From Cupriavidus laharis (GTDB taxonomy: Bacteria; Pseudomonadota; Gammaproteobacteria; Burkholderiales; Burkholderiaceae): DNA of 64,000 nucleotides. A program made the position numbers and the translations under genes. Below the pieces are notes generated by a model, which had not been told where the DNA came from, made no database searches, and worked only from the letters and a program-made list of their open reading frames with translations. Below are positions 36,254-45,233 of this stretch, in pieces. Positions within the stretch are counted from its first letter, which is position 1; each line of letters opens with the position of its first letter. The stretch is taken from positions 62,001-126,000 of the forward strand of contig NZ_CAJZAI010000003.1 in NCBI RefSeq assembly GCF_914271435.1, given 5' to 3'.

Positions 36254-36697
36254 GGCCGGCCTCCGGTCTTTCCGCGCGGATCATGGCGGCGCGCGCTTGT
36301 CGTGGCCAGGGGAAGGGAGGAGCGGTGGGGAATGGCGCTGCGTTGCGACCGGCTGATGAGCGCCGGAAGATACCTACACGCAAGAAACATTTGACGATGA
36401 CCTCGGTAATTGTGGACGTCAACCGGCAAGGGCCGATTGATACGGACTATTGCATCACCACAATCCCCGAAATTCTGGCTATCTTATGTGCGCCGTTGAA
36501 TCGTATTTCGGCTAGTTTCCTCAATGTGTTGAGCGCAGTCCGTGATCCGGGCGCACAGATGCTGAGGCAGCGCAAAGCTGAAGTGGCGTGCCGGGCGCAG
36601 CCGCTGTATCGGGCTTGCCACCTTCCTGCGTACGCCTAGAATGAATTCGGCAACACGAGGGATGCCTGTCGGCACGTGTGCCGCCCGGAGGTGCACC
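36254..36697. other. Divergent intergenic region, no gene seen
   Basis: This 444-base gap separates the response regulator from the FmdB-type gene. The part near 36380-36540 is clearly less GC-rich than its surroundings and contains a widely spaced ATTGTGG (36409-36415) / CCACAAT (36458-36464) pair. It should carry the promoters of both divergent units; no coding frame is convincing. Confidence 0.5.
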
Positions 36698-36862
36698 ATG
36701 CCTGTCTACCAGTACCGTTGTGAAAAGTGCGGGCACATGTTCGAACATACCGAGCATGTAGCCGAGCACGCGACCGCACACCCGAGTTGTCCGAAGTGCG
36801 GCAGCCAGACGGTGCAGCATGCGCCCACGCCTTTCGTGGCGAAGACCGGACGCAAGAGCTGA
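36698..36862 (+). CDS. FmdB-type small zinc-ribbon protein
   Basis: A 54-residue protein beginning MPVYQYRCEKCGHMFEH with a second CPKCGS pair, so two CxxC knuckles can hold one zinc ion: the FmdB/CxxC_CXXC_SSSS regulatory-type family. Its usual 70-110-residue length is shortened here, but the ribbon and the positively charged tail are complete. CGGAGGTG lies just upstream of the ATG. Function of the family is not settled. Confidence 0.85.
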   Translation: MPVYQYRCEKCGHMFEHTEHVAEHATAHPSCPKCGSQTVQHAPTPFVAKTGRKS

Positions 36863-36994
36863 ACCCCCGAAACAACAATTCACAGTGGGTTGATGCATGC
36901 CACCGGCATGCACTTCTTTTTGCGTGGCGCATTCCGCGCAACGCACGCTCCCGCTGCGCGCATGCGGCGATCTCATGACCTGACGGAGGATGCC

Positions 36995-37249
36995 ATGGCT
37001 ACGAGACCGTTTTCCGAATTTTCCGCGGAGGAACAGCAACAGTTCGCGCAGATATGCAGGCAGATGGGCATGGCCCCGGACGACTTCGATGTCACCGACG
37101 AGATGAATGGCAACGCGGTGCGCCGCATCAGCGTGCGGCGGCTCAGCACCGAGGCCAGCAGCGCCTATGAAGCCGGCGCGGGCGTCGAATGGACCGAGGA
37201 GTTCGAAAGCGATCTCGAATGCGGCCTGTTCGGCCGGGTGACCGTGTAG
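36995..37249 (+). CDS. Hypothetical acidic 84-residue protein
   Basis: An ATG at 36995 with GGAGG a few bases upstream opens an 84-codon frame. The product is acidic and soluble (FSEFSAEEQQQFAQICRQMG, then VEWTEEFESDLECG) with no signal or membrane segment. I do not recognise the family. It lies 132 bases after the zinc-ribbon gene, and its end is 16 bases from a convergent membrane-protein gene. Confidence 0.65.
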   Translation: MATRPFSEFSAEEQQQFAQICRQMGMAPDDFDVTDEMNGNAVRRISVRRLSTEASSAYEAGAGVEWTEEFESDLECGLFGRVTV

Positions 37250-37265
37250 CGGAACGCGCTGACGC

Positions 37266-37559
37266 TCAGGCGGCGGAGCCCGCCGCCTTCCGGTCGAGTT
37301 CGCGGTGATACATGGTGTGGCGGTACAGGCCATAGCAACTGGTTGCCGTGAAGCCGAGCTGCTGCACGAACAGGCCGTAGGTGCCGGTCACCAGCGCAAA
37401 TGCGCTCCAGACCAGGTTGGAGCACAGGTACGCGATCCATCCCCAGCGCGAGGCCCGGTTATGCAGGGCCACCAGCAGCGAGCCGCTCATGGCCAGGGCG
37501 CAGCCCGACCATTCGAGTCCGTTGAGCAGGTTGGGAACAATTTGGGGCGCGAAGTCCAT
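37266..37559 (-). CDS. Hypothetical small membrane protein
   Basis: A 97-residue product with three hydrophobic segments (near residues 14-32, 40-58 and 62-78), positively charged at the end (YRHTMYHRELDRKAAGSAA). The alternation resembles small integral membrane proteins of the PnuC/SemiSWEET size class, but no motif settles this. AGGAGACACG precedes the start. It is monocistronic as far as can be seen. Confidence 0.6.
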   Translation of the reverse strand: MDFAPQIVPNLLNGLEWSGCALAMSGSLLVALHNRASRWGWIAYLCSNLVWSAFALVTGTYGLFVQQLGFTATSCYGLYRHTMYHRELDRKAAGSAA

Positions 37560-37736
37560 GCCGCGTGTCTCCTGATTTTGTGTTCATATTTTGCATACAA
37601 TCGAGCGCGACTTTAGCCCGGAACGCAGGCGTGTGCAAGTGTTTTCAGGTTTGCATGAAAGGTTGGAATGGGCGGCTGACGACACATTGCCGGCTACAGG
37701 GCCGGCTTCCGCATACAGTCCGGTACCAGGGAGGGA

Positions 37737-38180
37737 TCAGGGCCGGCCGCGGTCGGCCGCGCGGGCCACGACCGACGCGCCGGCACTCAATTCCTTGAGC
37801 AGCGCCAGCGACGCCTGGCCGGATGTTCTGAACGGGTCCAGTTCCGCGCGGGCGGAGAACTTCAGCAGCGTGGCGGTGTTGATGCGCGCGGCGTTGACGT
37901 GGCCCATGGCCCAGCCGGCGAAGTCGCGCTGGCAGATATCTTCGAAGTGCAGCAGCACCACGTCATGGTGGCGCGGATCGCGCGTGATGGCCTGGAACAG
38001 GCGGGACACTTCCTGGCGCTCGCCCTCCAGCGCCTGCAGGAAGACGCCGTTGCCATGGCACAGCACGCCGGTGATGCCGTGCTGCGGGTTGCGCTCCAGG
38101 CTGGTGGCAAGGATCGCATCGAGCGCCGCCGCGTCGATCGCCTGGCGGGCGCGGCTGGCATAGAGCAGGCGGACGAGCAT
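37737..38180 (-). CDS. BLUF-domain blue-light receptor protein
   Basis: A 147-residue protein that is essentially one BLUF domain (residues about 2-95) plus a short helical tail. The flavin-site residues are present: the tyrosine in RLLYASRA, the asparagine in RNPQHGITGVLCH and the glutamine in VFLQALEGE, followed by RHHDVVLLHFEDI and FAGWAMG. BLUF proteins bind FAD and change hydrogen bonding on blue light, then signal through a partner since no output domain is present. It follows folE by 23 bases on the same strand, so the two are probably co-transcribed. Confidence 0.9.
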   Translation of the reverse strand: MLVRLLYASRARQAIDAAALDAILATSLERNPQHGITGVLCHGNGVFLQALEGERQEVSRLFQAITRDPRHHDVVLLHFEDICQRDFAGWAMGHVNAARINTATLLKFSARAELDPFRTSGQASLALLKELSAGASVVARAADRGRP

Positions 38181-38203
38181 GCTGGCGGCTCCGGGTGATG
38201 GGG

Positions 38204-38953
38204 CTATTTGCCGTTGCGGTTGAGCAACGCGAGGAATTCGCGGCGCAGGCTGCCGTCCTTCAGGAAGGAGCCGCGCATCACGCTATTGGTCATCTTGGCA
38301 TCGGTGTCGCGCACGCCGCGCCAATGCATGCAGAAGTGCTCGGCCTCCATCACGATGGCCAGGCCGTCGGGGTTCATCTTCTCCTGCAGCAGGTCGGCCA
38401 CCTGGGCCACGGCCTCTTCCTGGATCTGCGGCCGGCACATGATCCATTCGGCCAGGCGCGCGTACTTGGACAGGCCAATCAGGTTGGAATGCTGGTTCGG
38501 CATCACGCCCACCCACAGCTTGCCGATGATCGGACACAGGTGGTGCGAACACGCGCTGCGTACGCGGATCGGCCCGACGATCATCAGTTCGCTGAGCTGC
38601 TCCACATTGGGAAACTCTGTCACGGCAGGTGGTTTCGCGTAGCGCCCCGCGAAGATTTCCTTCAGGTACATCTTGGCCACGCGGCGTGCGGTCTCACGCG
38701 TGTTGTGGTCCTGGTCCACGTCGATCACCAGCGCGCGCAGCACGTCTTCGAGGCGCGCCTGCACTTCTTCCTGGAGCGCGTCGAGTTCGCCCGGCTCGAT
38801 GTAGCGGGCGATGTTGTCGTTGGCATGGAAGCGTTCCCTGGCGGCCTGCAGGCGAGAGCGGATACGGTCCGATACGCTTGACTCGTCCCGCGCGGGGTTG
38901 GCGTCGCCGGGTGTTTTCTTCGCGCCGTGATGCGCCGCGTCCTTGTCTGTCAT
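38204..38953 (-). CDS. folE: GTP cyclohydrolase I (FolE type), N-terminally extended
   Basis: This enzyme converts GTP to dihydroneopterin triphosphate, the first step of folate and pterin synthesis. Zinc ligands are visible in SACSHHLCPIIGK and in HFCMHWRGV; RETARRVAKMYLKEIF and NLIGLSKYARLAEW are also family hallmarks. At 249 residues it is longer than the common 180-220; the extra 45 N-terminal residues are polar. I chose ATG 38953; a further in-frame start would add 25 unlikely residues. It precedes the BLUF gene. Confidence 0.92.
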   Translation of the reverse strand: MTDKDAAHHGAKKTPGDANPARDESSVSDRIRSRLQAARERFHANDNIARYIEPGELDALQEEVQARLEDVLRALVIDVDQDHNTRETARRVAKMYLKEIFAGRYAKPPAVTEFPNVEQLSELMIVGPIRVRSACSHHLCPIIGKLWVGVMPNQHSNLIGLSKYARLAEWIMCRPQIQEEAVAQVADLLQEKMNPDGLAIVMEAEHFCMHWRGVRDTDAKMTNSVMRGSFLKDGSLRREFLALLNRNGK

Positions 38954-39234
38954 GGAGAGCCGCTTCCGTAGAGAGAGGGCGGATGGTGCCGACGGGCCTG
39001 CCCGCCAGCGTGGTGCGCCGTGCTTCACTATATGGCAGATGTCCGGCCCTCACAACCTGCGGCGTAGCCTGCAAGCGATGCGCAACGCACACTGCCCGGG
39101 GGCTCTGTGAATTGTTGATGACAACCCTCAAGGCTGCTACGCAAGCCGCCGACAAGCGCACATAATGCCTGAACCGCGGTGCCTGACAGGCAGCGGTTCT
39201 TCCGCCCGACGGGGTATCTTCCAGGAACCAGCCA

Positions 39235-39435
39235 GTGATCTTGCCGATTGCGTTTCCGTGCAGCAGCCTGATGTTGCTTCATGTCGCCACGGTGCCGCTG
39301 CCCGAGCCCACGATGGAAGCCGGCGTCGTCGAACACCATAGCCGCGCCGTGCGCGACAGCGCGCCGCGCCTGCGCTGGCAGGGCGCGCTGTCACAGCGCG
39401 CCGGCAGCCAGGTCCGGTTCGACAGCCGCGGCTGA
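39235..39435 (+). CDS. Possible 66-residue hypothetical protein
   Basis: A GTG at 39235 with AGGA upstream opens a 66-codon frame, hydrophobic at first (MILPIAFPCSSLMLLHVATV) and polar later. No family is recognised, and an ATG at 39271 is also possible. It lies in the 510-base gap 38954-39463 between folE and the ArsB-like gene, which shows nothing else apart from the expected folE promoter. Confidence 0.3.
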   Translation: MILPIAFPCSSLMLLHVATVPLPEPTMEAGVVEHHSRAVRDSAPRLRWQGALSQRAGSQVRFDSRG

Positions 39436-39463
39436 AGCAGCACCGCTGGCGGGTCGGCAGCGC

Positions 39464-40723
39464 TCAGCGCGCCAGCGCCAGTACCGCGAGTGTCGGCACC
39501 ATGGCCGCCGGCATGACAATCGCACCGAGCCGCAGGAACTGGCCGGCGCTGACCATATGCCCGTCACGGCGCAGGGCAGTCAGCCACAGCAGCGTGGCCA
39601 GCGAGCCGGTTGCCGACAGGTTCGGCCCGAGGTCGATGCCGACCAGCACCGCGCCGGTCACCGCATGGGAAGCATGGCCTGCCGCCAGCGCCGATGAGGC
39701 GATCAGCCCGGCCGGGAGGTTGTTGGCGACGTTGCCAACCAGCGCCACCGCCGTCCCGATGCCCCACAGTCCAGCCAGGCTGTCGCGCTGCGAGCCCGCC
39801 TGGACGATATCGGCCAGCCAGCGGATGACGCCGGTGTGCTCCAGCGCCGCCACCAGCACGAACAGCCCGGCCACCATCGGTAGCACGCCCCAGGAGATTT
39901 CGCGCAAGGCCGGGCGCAGCAGGTCGCGCCGCGTTGCGCATACCGTCAGCAGCGTGGCCGCGCCTGCCGCGCAGGTGGGCCAGCCCAGGTCGCTGCCGCG
40001 CAGCGATGCGATCAGCAGGGCCAGTCCGGTCAGCACGATGCCAAGCGCCGTCAGCCAGGCCTGCAGGCTCAGCGGCGGTACCGGCACGTCGCACGCGATG
40101 CGCTCGGCCAGTGCCGTGCGCTGCGTCCAGTACAGCGCCGCCAGCGTGGCCAGCACGGCCACCAGCGACGGCAGCGCGAAGTGCGCCAGCCAGCCGGCCA
40201 GCGGCGGCATGCGCGTGCCAAATATCACGAGGTTGGCCGGATTGGAAATCGGCAGCACGAAGCTGGCCGCGTTGGCGATGAAGGCGCAGGCAAACAGGTG
40301 TGGCAGCGGGTGCTTCACTTTCGCCGCACGCGTGGCGGCCAGCACGGCGGGTGTCAGCACTACGGCGGTGGCATCGTTGGACATGAACGCCGTGACTAGC
40401 GTGCCGAAACCATAGACCAGCAGGAACAACCTGCGCGAGGACCCGCGCGCGCGCCGCACGGCCAGTGCCGCCACGTGGTCGAACAGCCCCGTCTTGCGGG
40501 CCAGTTCGGAGATCACCATCATGCCGGCCAGGAACAGGTAAACATCCAGCCCGCGCGCGACGGCGGCCAGCGCGTCGGGGACGGCCAGCAACCCGCTCAG
40601 GCACAGCAGCACGGCGCCGGCCACGGCCCAGAATGCCTCGGGCAGGCGAAGCGGGCGCACCAGCACGCCAGCGGTGGTGAAGGCGGCGATCGACCAGATC
40701 AATACCGCACTGATGCTCGACAT
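39464..40723 (-). CDS. ArsB/NhaD-like anion permease (SLC13/ion-transporter superfamily)
   Basis: A 419-residue membrane protein with about 11 hydrophobic helices. MSNDATAVVLTPAVLAATR and ANAASFVLPISNPANLVIFG are the two re-entrant signature stretches of the ArsB/SLC13-type transporters, and GNVANNLPAGLIASSAL and GIDLGPNLSATGSLATLLWL repeat them in the second half. ArsB exports arsenite, but close relatives move other anions; no ars regulator or reductase gene is adjacent, so the substrate is open. Confidence 0.85.
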   Translation of the reverse strand: MSSISAVLIWSIAAFTTAGVLVRPLRLPEAFWAVAGAVLLCLSGLLAVPDALAAVARGLDVYLFLAGMMVISELARKTGLFDHVAALAVRRARGSSRRLFLLVYGFGTLVTAFMSNDATAVVLTPAVLAATRAAKVKHPLPHLFACAFIANAASFVLPISNPANLVIFGTRMPPLAGWLAHFALPSLVAVLATLAALYWTQRTALAERIACDVPVPPLSLQAWLTALGIVLTGLALLIASLRGSDLGWPTCAAGAATLLTVCATRRDLLRPALREISWGVLPMVAGLFVLVAALEHTGVIRWLADIVQAGSQRDSLAGLWGIGTAVALVGNVANNLPAGLIASSALAAGHASHAVTGAVLVGIDLGPNLSATGSLATLLWLTALRRDGHMVSAGQFLRLGAIVMPAAMVPTLAVLALAR

Positions 40724-40774
40724 TGTTGTTCTTGTTGTTGGAAGGCTGGAGGAGGATGGCTATCCGGCGGGTGG

Positions 40775-42817
40775 CTACAGGCTTGGCCGGGCGTCGCCGC
40801 TCGCCGCAGGCGCGGCGGGCTGGCCGGGCAGGCCCACGACTTCACTGGTCACGGGGGTGGTGGCATCTTGTTCCGATACCGGCACGGGCGGTGGCGCCGG
40901 GAAGCCCAGCGAGGCGATCCCCTGCTTGCCGTCGGCGTATTCGGCGTACATCCAGTCACCAGCGCTGCGCACCACACCGGACGGCAGAGCCGGGTCGGCC
41001 ACCGGGGCGCCTGCGAGCCGGCCTTCCATATACGACGCCCAGATCGGCAGCGCGGTGGTGGCGCCGAATTCGCGGGCGCCCAGGCTGTGGTTGTCGTCAA
41101 AGCCCATCCAGGCCACCGTGACCACGTTGCCGGCATAGCCTGCAAACCAGCCGTCGGCTGCGTCGTTGGTGGTGCCGGTCTTGCCCGCGATATCCTCGCG
41201 GCGCAGGTAGCGGCGCACGCCGGCGCCTGTGCCGTCGTCCACAACGCTGCGCAGCAGGCTGTCCATCACGAAGGCATTGCGTTCGCTGATGACGCGCGGC
41301 GGCTGTGCGTCGGTGTCGGCGGCGAACAGCACATTGCCCTCGCTGTCGGTAATGCGCGAGATCAGGTAGGGCTCGACGCGATAGCCATGGTTGGCGAATA
41401 CCGAGTAGGCAGCCGCCAGCCGCAGCGGCGAGGTCGTGCCGGTGCCCAGCGCAAGCGGCAGAAAGCGCGGCAGGCGCTTGGGCGAAAAGCCGAAGCGGCT
41501 GGCGAACTCCACGGCGTATGGAATGCCGATGGCCTGCAGCGTGCGGATGGCCGGCAGGTTGCGCGAGTCGGCCAGGGCCTGGCGCACCGTGACCGGGCCC
41601 AGGAAGCGGCCGTCGTCGTTGGACGGCTGCCAGCGCGAGGTATTGTCCAGCGGCGCATCGTTGATCAGCGTGCCGGGCGACACGCCACGCTCCAGCGCCG
41701 CCGCATAGATGAATGGCTTGAAGGTCGAGCCTGGCTGGCGCAGCGCCTGCGTCGCATGGTTGAAGCGGTTGGTGCCGAAGTCGGCGCCGCCGACCATGGC
41801 CTCGATGGCACCCGTGCCGCTGTCCAGCGAAACCAGCGCCGCCTGCGGCCCGCCATCCGGACTAGCGAGGCGATGGCGCCGCCCGTAGCCCTCCAGGCCG
41901 CGCCGCACGGCGTCATAGGCCATGGTCTGCCGCACCGACGACACCGTGGTGTAGACGTTCAGGCCGCGTGTGTACGCTTCATCGCCGAAGCGGTCGCGGG
42001 CAAGCTGGCGCGCGAGTTCGGCGACATATTCGGCGTGCCCGGCGAACTGTCCGGCGCTGTCCGGGGTGATCTCCAGCCGGGCCGACCGCGCTTCGCGGTA
42101 CTGGTCCTGGTTGATCATGCCGAGCGCCAGCATCCGCCCGAGCACATATTCCTGCCGGCGCTTGGCGCGCGTGAAGTTGGCCACCGGGTTCATGGTGGAG
42201 GGCGCCTTGGGCAGCCCCGCCAGCATGGCGGTTTCGGCCAGCGAAAGCCCGTCCAGCGGCTTGCCGAAATAGGCGTGGGCCGCGCTGCCAAAGCCGTAGG
42301 CATGCTCGCCCAGGTAGACCTGGTTCATGTACAGCTCGAGGATGCGCTCCTTGGAGAGCGTACGGTCAATCTGCCAGGCGAGCAGGATCTCGTACCACTT
42401 GCGCGCGAGCGTTTTCTCGCGCGACAGGTAGAAGTTGCGCGCCACCTGCATGGTGATGGTGGAGGCGCCCTGTGCATAACCCCGGCCCAGGTTGGCGAGT
42501 GCGGCGCGGAAGATCCCAGGGATGTCGATGCCATCGTGCTCGTAGAACTGGTCGTCCTCGGCGGCAAGCAGCGCCTGCGTCATCTGGCGCGGCATCTTTT
42601 CGAACGGGATGAATTCGCGATGCTCGCTGCCGAATTCGCCGATCTGCACCTTGTCGCTGGTGAAGATCCGCAGCGGCACGTCCGGGCGGTACTCGCGCAG
42701 GGCATCGACGGGAGGAAGCTGCCGCAGGCTGACCACTGCGGCGAAGCCGGCCAGCAGTGCGCCGGCTGCAGCCAGCGCCAGTGCGGCGCCGCCTGCCTTG
42801 ACTGCGATTTTTTTCAT
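40775..42817 (-). CDS. Class A penicillin-binding protein (PBP1A family)
   Basis: A 680-residue bifunctional peptidoglycan synthase. After a single N-terminal anchor helix (about 8-30), the glycosyltransferase domain shows AAEDDQFYEHDG, GASTITMQVARN and ELYMNQVYLG; the transpeptidase domain has the nucleophile motif STFK in QPGSTFKPFIY, SRN and KTGTT. The C-terminus is Pro/Ala-rich. The start at 42817 gives the membrane anchor directly; a 40-residue longer frame is unlikely because it runs into the upstream hydrolase gene. It probably follows that gene (10 bases apart) in one transcript. Confidence 0.92.
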   Translation of the reverse strand: MKKIAVKAGGAALALAAAGALLAGFAAVVSLRQLPPVDALREYRPDVPLRIFTSDKVQIGEFGSEHREFIPFEKMPRQMTQALLAAEDDQFYEHDGIDIPGIFRAALANLGRGYAQGASTITMQVARNFYLSREKTLARKWYEILLAWQIDRTLSKERILELYMNQVYLGEHAYGFGSAAHAYFGKPLDGLSLAETAMLAGLPKAPSTMNPVANFTRAKRRQEYVLGRMLALGMINQDQYREARSARLEITPDSAGQFAGHAEYVAELARQLARDRFGDEAYTRGLNVYTTVSSVRQTMAYDAVRRGLEGYGRRHRLASPDGGPQAALVSLDSGTGAIEAMVGGADFGTNRFNHATQALRQPGSTFKPFIYAAALERGVSPGTLINDAPLDNTSRWQPSNDDGRFLGPVTVRQALADSRNLPAIRTLQAIGIPYAVEFASRFGFSPKRLPRFLPLALGTGTTSPLRLAAAYSVFANHGYRVEPYLISRITDSEGNVLFAADTDAQPPRVISERNAFVMDSLLRSVVDDGTGAGVRRYLRREDIAGKTGTTNDAADGWFAGYAGNVVTVAWMGFDDNHSLGAREFGATTALPIWASYMEGRLAGAPVADPALPSGVVRSAGDWMYAEYADGKQGIASLGFPAPPPVPVSEQDATTPVTSEVVGLPGQPAAPAASGDARPSL

Positions 42818-42827
42818 GCGCGCAATT

Positions 42828-43718
42828 CTAGCGGAACCGGGCGAGCGGAAGCGGCACACCTGCCTCGTTATGGTCCGAAGGCAGGGCGCGGGGCGCGTCG
42901 AGCAGGGGATCGTGCTGCACCTGGCGCGCGAACTCACACAGTGCCAGCCACGTTTCGCGGCGCTCGACGATGGTGAAGTGATCCGTACCGTGCATGGTCT
43001 GCAGCGTCACCGGGCCCGGCCAGGCGGCTACCAGCCGTTCCGAACAGGCATGCGGCACCACGTCGTCGGTTTCCGCCAGCAGCACCTTGGTGCTCTGGAC
43101 TACCTTCTTGCAGTGCGCAATGGAGTCGAAGTGGTGGCGCATCAGCTGCCGCAGCGGCACGAGCGGGAAGCGCTTGCGCACCAGCTCCAGCATGGAGTCA
43201 TAGGGCGTGATGAGTTGCAGGCTTTCGAAGTCCTGCAGGTCGGCGAGCTGGATGGCCACGCCGGTGCCGAGGCTGCGGCCCACCACGTGGGCTCGCGTGC
43301 CGGGAAAGACCCGGCGCAGATGCAGCAGGAACTGGCTGGCGTCGGCGACCGCGGCGGCCTCCGAGGGCTGGCCGTCGGAGTGCCCGAGCCCCCGGTAATC
43401 GAAGGTTGCGAAGCCCACGCCCGGTGGCAGCCAGCGCGCGAACTGCAGCGTTTCGAGCACATCTTCGCCGCGGCCAGGCAGGTAGAAAAGCAGGTCGCGC
43501 ACCGCGTCGCCGGGCGCATGGTAGATGTAGCCGCGCAGCATGCCACCAGGCACGAGGTGCGAATAGCCGATGATGCCGTCGGGCAGGTCGCGCGGCGGGC
43601 GGCGGCGGGCGTCGAACAGCAGGCGCGCCTGGTTGACGGTGAGGTAGGTCCAGTAGCAGGCGAAGCCGCTCGCAGTCACCAGCGTGGCAGCCAGCGCGCG
43701 GCGCATGAGGGATGACAT
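42828..43718 (-). CDS. Alpha/beta hydrolase with N-terminal membrane anchor
   Basis: A 296-residue serine hydrolase: an N-terminal hydrophobic helix (about 8-26), a nucleophile elbow GRSLG in AHVVGRSLGTGVAI, the acid in LLAETDDVVP and the histidine in MHGTDHFTIVE, completing the triad. The sequence resembles the bacterial BEM46/FSH-like membrane-anchored hydrolases. It lies directly upstream of the PBP gene, but no functional link is known. Substrate unknown. Confidence 0.82.
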   Translation of the reverse strand: MSSLMRRALAATLVTASGFACYWTYLTVNQARLLFDARRRPPRDLPDGIIGYSHLVPGGMLRGYIYHAPGDAVRDLLFYLPGRGEDVLETLQFARWLPPGVGFATFDYRGLGHSDGQPSEAAAVADASQFLLHLRRVFPGTRAHVVGRSLGTGVAIQLADLQDFESLQLITPYDSMLELVRKRFPLVPLRQLMRHHFDSIAHCKKVVQSTKVLLAETDDVVPHACSERLVAAWPGPVTLQTMHGTDHFTIVERRETWLALCEFARQVQHDPLLDAPRALPSDHNEAGVPLPLARFR

Positions 43719-43888
43719 GTCTCGGTCCGGATTCCGTGGCTCTCCGGGGCGCAGCGGGCTGCGTCCCGGGTGGAGCCTAACCGATTTTCGCGCAAGTCGA
43801 GACGGGTTCCCATGCCCTCGGGGTCAGTTCTTGTACGATATGGCTCATAACGCCGCGCCACCACAGTGCGCGACCAGGAGCCAATGGC

Positions 43889-44131
43889 ATGAGCGAACAG
43901 AAGCACGAACAATTGCGCGCCGAAGAGGCGCAGGCCATGCAGCGCGTGGTGGATGCGACCCGGCAGGTCCAGGTGGCTTTTGCCGCGCTGCAATCCCAGT
44001 ATCCCCCGCAAGGCAGCGGCAAGCCTTCCAAGCTGGCGCTGCAGACGTTCGACGCGGCGCTCCAGGCGCTGGAGGATGCGCAGGCGGCATTCGACGAGAT
44101 CCTCAACGATCTGCTTGACGAAAACCGGTAG
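43889..44131 (+). CDS. Hypothetical small helical protein
   Basis: An 80-residue product, rich in Ala, Gln and Glu and predicted to be mostly helical ([23 protein letters not shown] suggests an amphipathic or coiled-coil helix). AGGAG lies upstream of the ATG. No family recognised. It is 170 bases from the divergent hydrolase and 35 bases before the truncated activator gene. Confidence 0.6.
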   Translation: MSEQKHEQLRAEEAQAMQRVVDATRQVQVAFAALQSQYPPQGSGKPSKLALQTFDAALQALEDAQAAFDEILNDLLDENR

Positions 44132-44166
44132 ACCGGCGCCGGACAGGCGCAATCCCCGTACCGCCG

Positions 44167-44871
44167 GTGATATGGTTGCCGGACAACGCCGCCGCGGCCG
44201 CCGCCGGTTCCTTCCGGCATGGCCGCACCGGGACCGGCAAGGAGTGGCTCGCGCGGGCCATCCATGCGGCTTCGCCGCGCAGCGAGGGGCCGTTCGTGGC
44301 GGTGAACTGCGCGGCCATTCCGGAATCGCTGATCGAGGCCGAACTGTTCGGCTACGAAGAAGGCGCCTTCACCGGCGCGCGCCGGCGCGGCAGCACAGGC
44401 AAGGTATTGCAGGCGGACGGCGGCACGCTGTTCCTGGACGAGATCGGCGACATGCCACTGGCGCAGCAGGTGCGCCTGATGCGCGTGCTGCAGGAACGTG
44501 CGGTAACGCCGCTCGGCGGGTCGCGTGCGATGGCCGTGGACGTGCGCATCGTATGTGCCACGCACCGCGACCTGCGCGCGATGATCGACGCAGGCACCTT
44601 CCACGAAGACCTTTACTACCGCATCAATGCGCTCACGGTCACAATGCCGGCATTGAGCGAGCGCGGCGACCTGCCCGTGCTGGTGGCGCGCATCCTGTCG
44701 ATGCAGCAGGCTGAGGCCGGGCCGCAGTGCCCGCAGCGCGTGTCCGGCGAAGTCATGGCGCGCCTGTGCGCACATGCATGGCCGGGCAACCTGCGCCAGA
44801 TGGCCAATGTGCTGCGCACGGCGATCATGGCGGAGGCTGCGTGGCCAGCAGGGCGGCCTCTTCGTCACTGA
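44167..44871 (+). pseudogene. Truncated sigma-54-dependent activator (AcoR-like), AAA+ domain only
   Basis: The 234-codon frame is almost exactly the AAA+ central domain of an enhancer-binding protein: Walker A remnant GRTGTGKE (Arg where GETGTGKE has Glu), [14 protein letters not shown] (the sigma-54 contact loop, intact), Walker [12 protein letters not shown], and [15 protein letters not shown]. Nothing remains of the N-terminal sensory region (GAF in AcoR-type proteins), and the frame stops before any Fis-type helix-turn-helix, overlapping the convergent DUF779 gene by 47 bases. It would not bind DNA alone. Its place beside exaC-adh suggests it was once that operon's activator. Whether the remnant is translated is unknown. 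Confidence 0.8.
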
Positions 44872-45223
44872 ACAGTTCCGAACGCGTGAGGAAACGCTGC
44901 CCGGTCCCGCTTTCCAGCGAGAACATGCCGCCCGCGCCAGCCACCACATCGATCACCAGGCGCGTGTGCTGCCAGTATTCGAACTGCGCCCGCGTCATGT
45001 AGAAGGGCGCGCCGCCGATCTCGCCGAGGCAGACATCGGCATCGCCGACGACCAGGTCGCCGGCGGCGAAGCACATCGGCGCGCTGCCGTCGCAGCAGCC
45101 GCCGGACTGGTGGAACATCAGCGGACCATGCCGCGCGCGCAGCTCGCCGATCAGCGCCAGCGCGGCAGGGGTGGCGACGACGCGGGTCACGGGACTTGTG
45201 GTGTCGGCATGGGCTTGCGGCAT
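44825..45223 (-). CDS. DUF779 domain-containing protein
   Basis: A 132-residue protein with the DUF779 signature: [17 protein letters not shown] near residues 36-52 (three clustered cysteines) and [18 protein letters not shown]779 genes are regularly found beside ExaC-type aldehyde dehydrogenases, but their biochemical role is unknown. It is the last gene of exaC-adh-DUF779, starting 10 bases after adh. Confidence 0.9.
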   Translation of the reverse strand: MPQAHADTTSPVTRVVATPAALALIGELRARHGPLMFHQSGGCCDGSAPMCFAAGDLVVGDADVCLGEIGGAPFYMTRAQFEYWQHTRLVIDVVAGAGGMFSLESGTGQRFLTRSELFSDEEAALLATQPPP

Positions 45224-45233
45224 GGTCGCTGCC

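Noticed and set aside
36409-36464. ATTGTGG/CCACAAT inverted pair as an operator
   Set aside because: Seven-base arms separated by 42 bases are expected by chance too often to be called a site.
40475-42976. 833-codon plus-strand frame opposite the ArsB-like and PBP genes
   Set aside because: It spans two well-supported genes on the other strand and has no recognisable motif.
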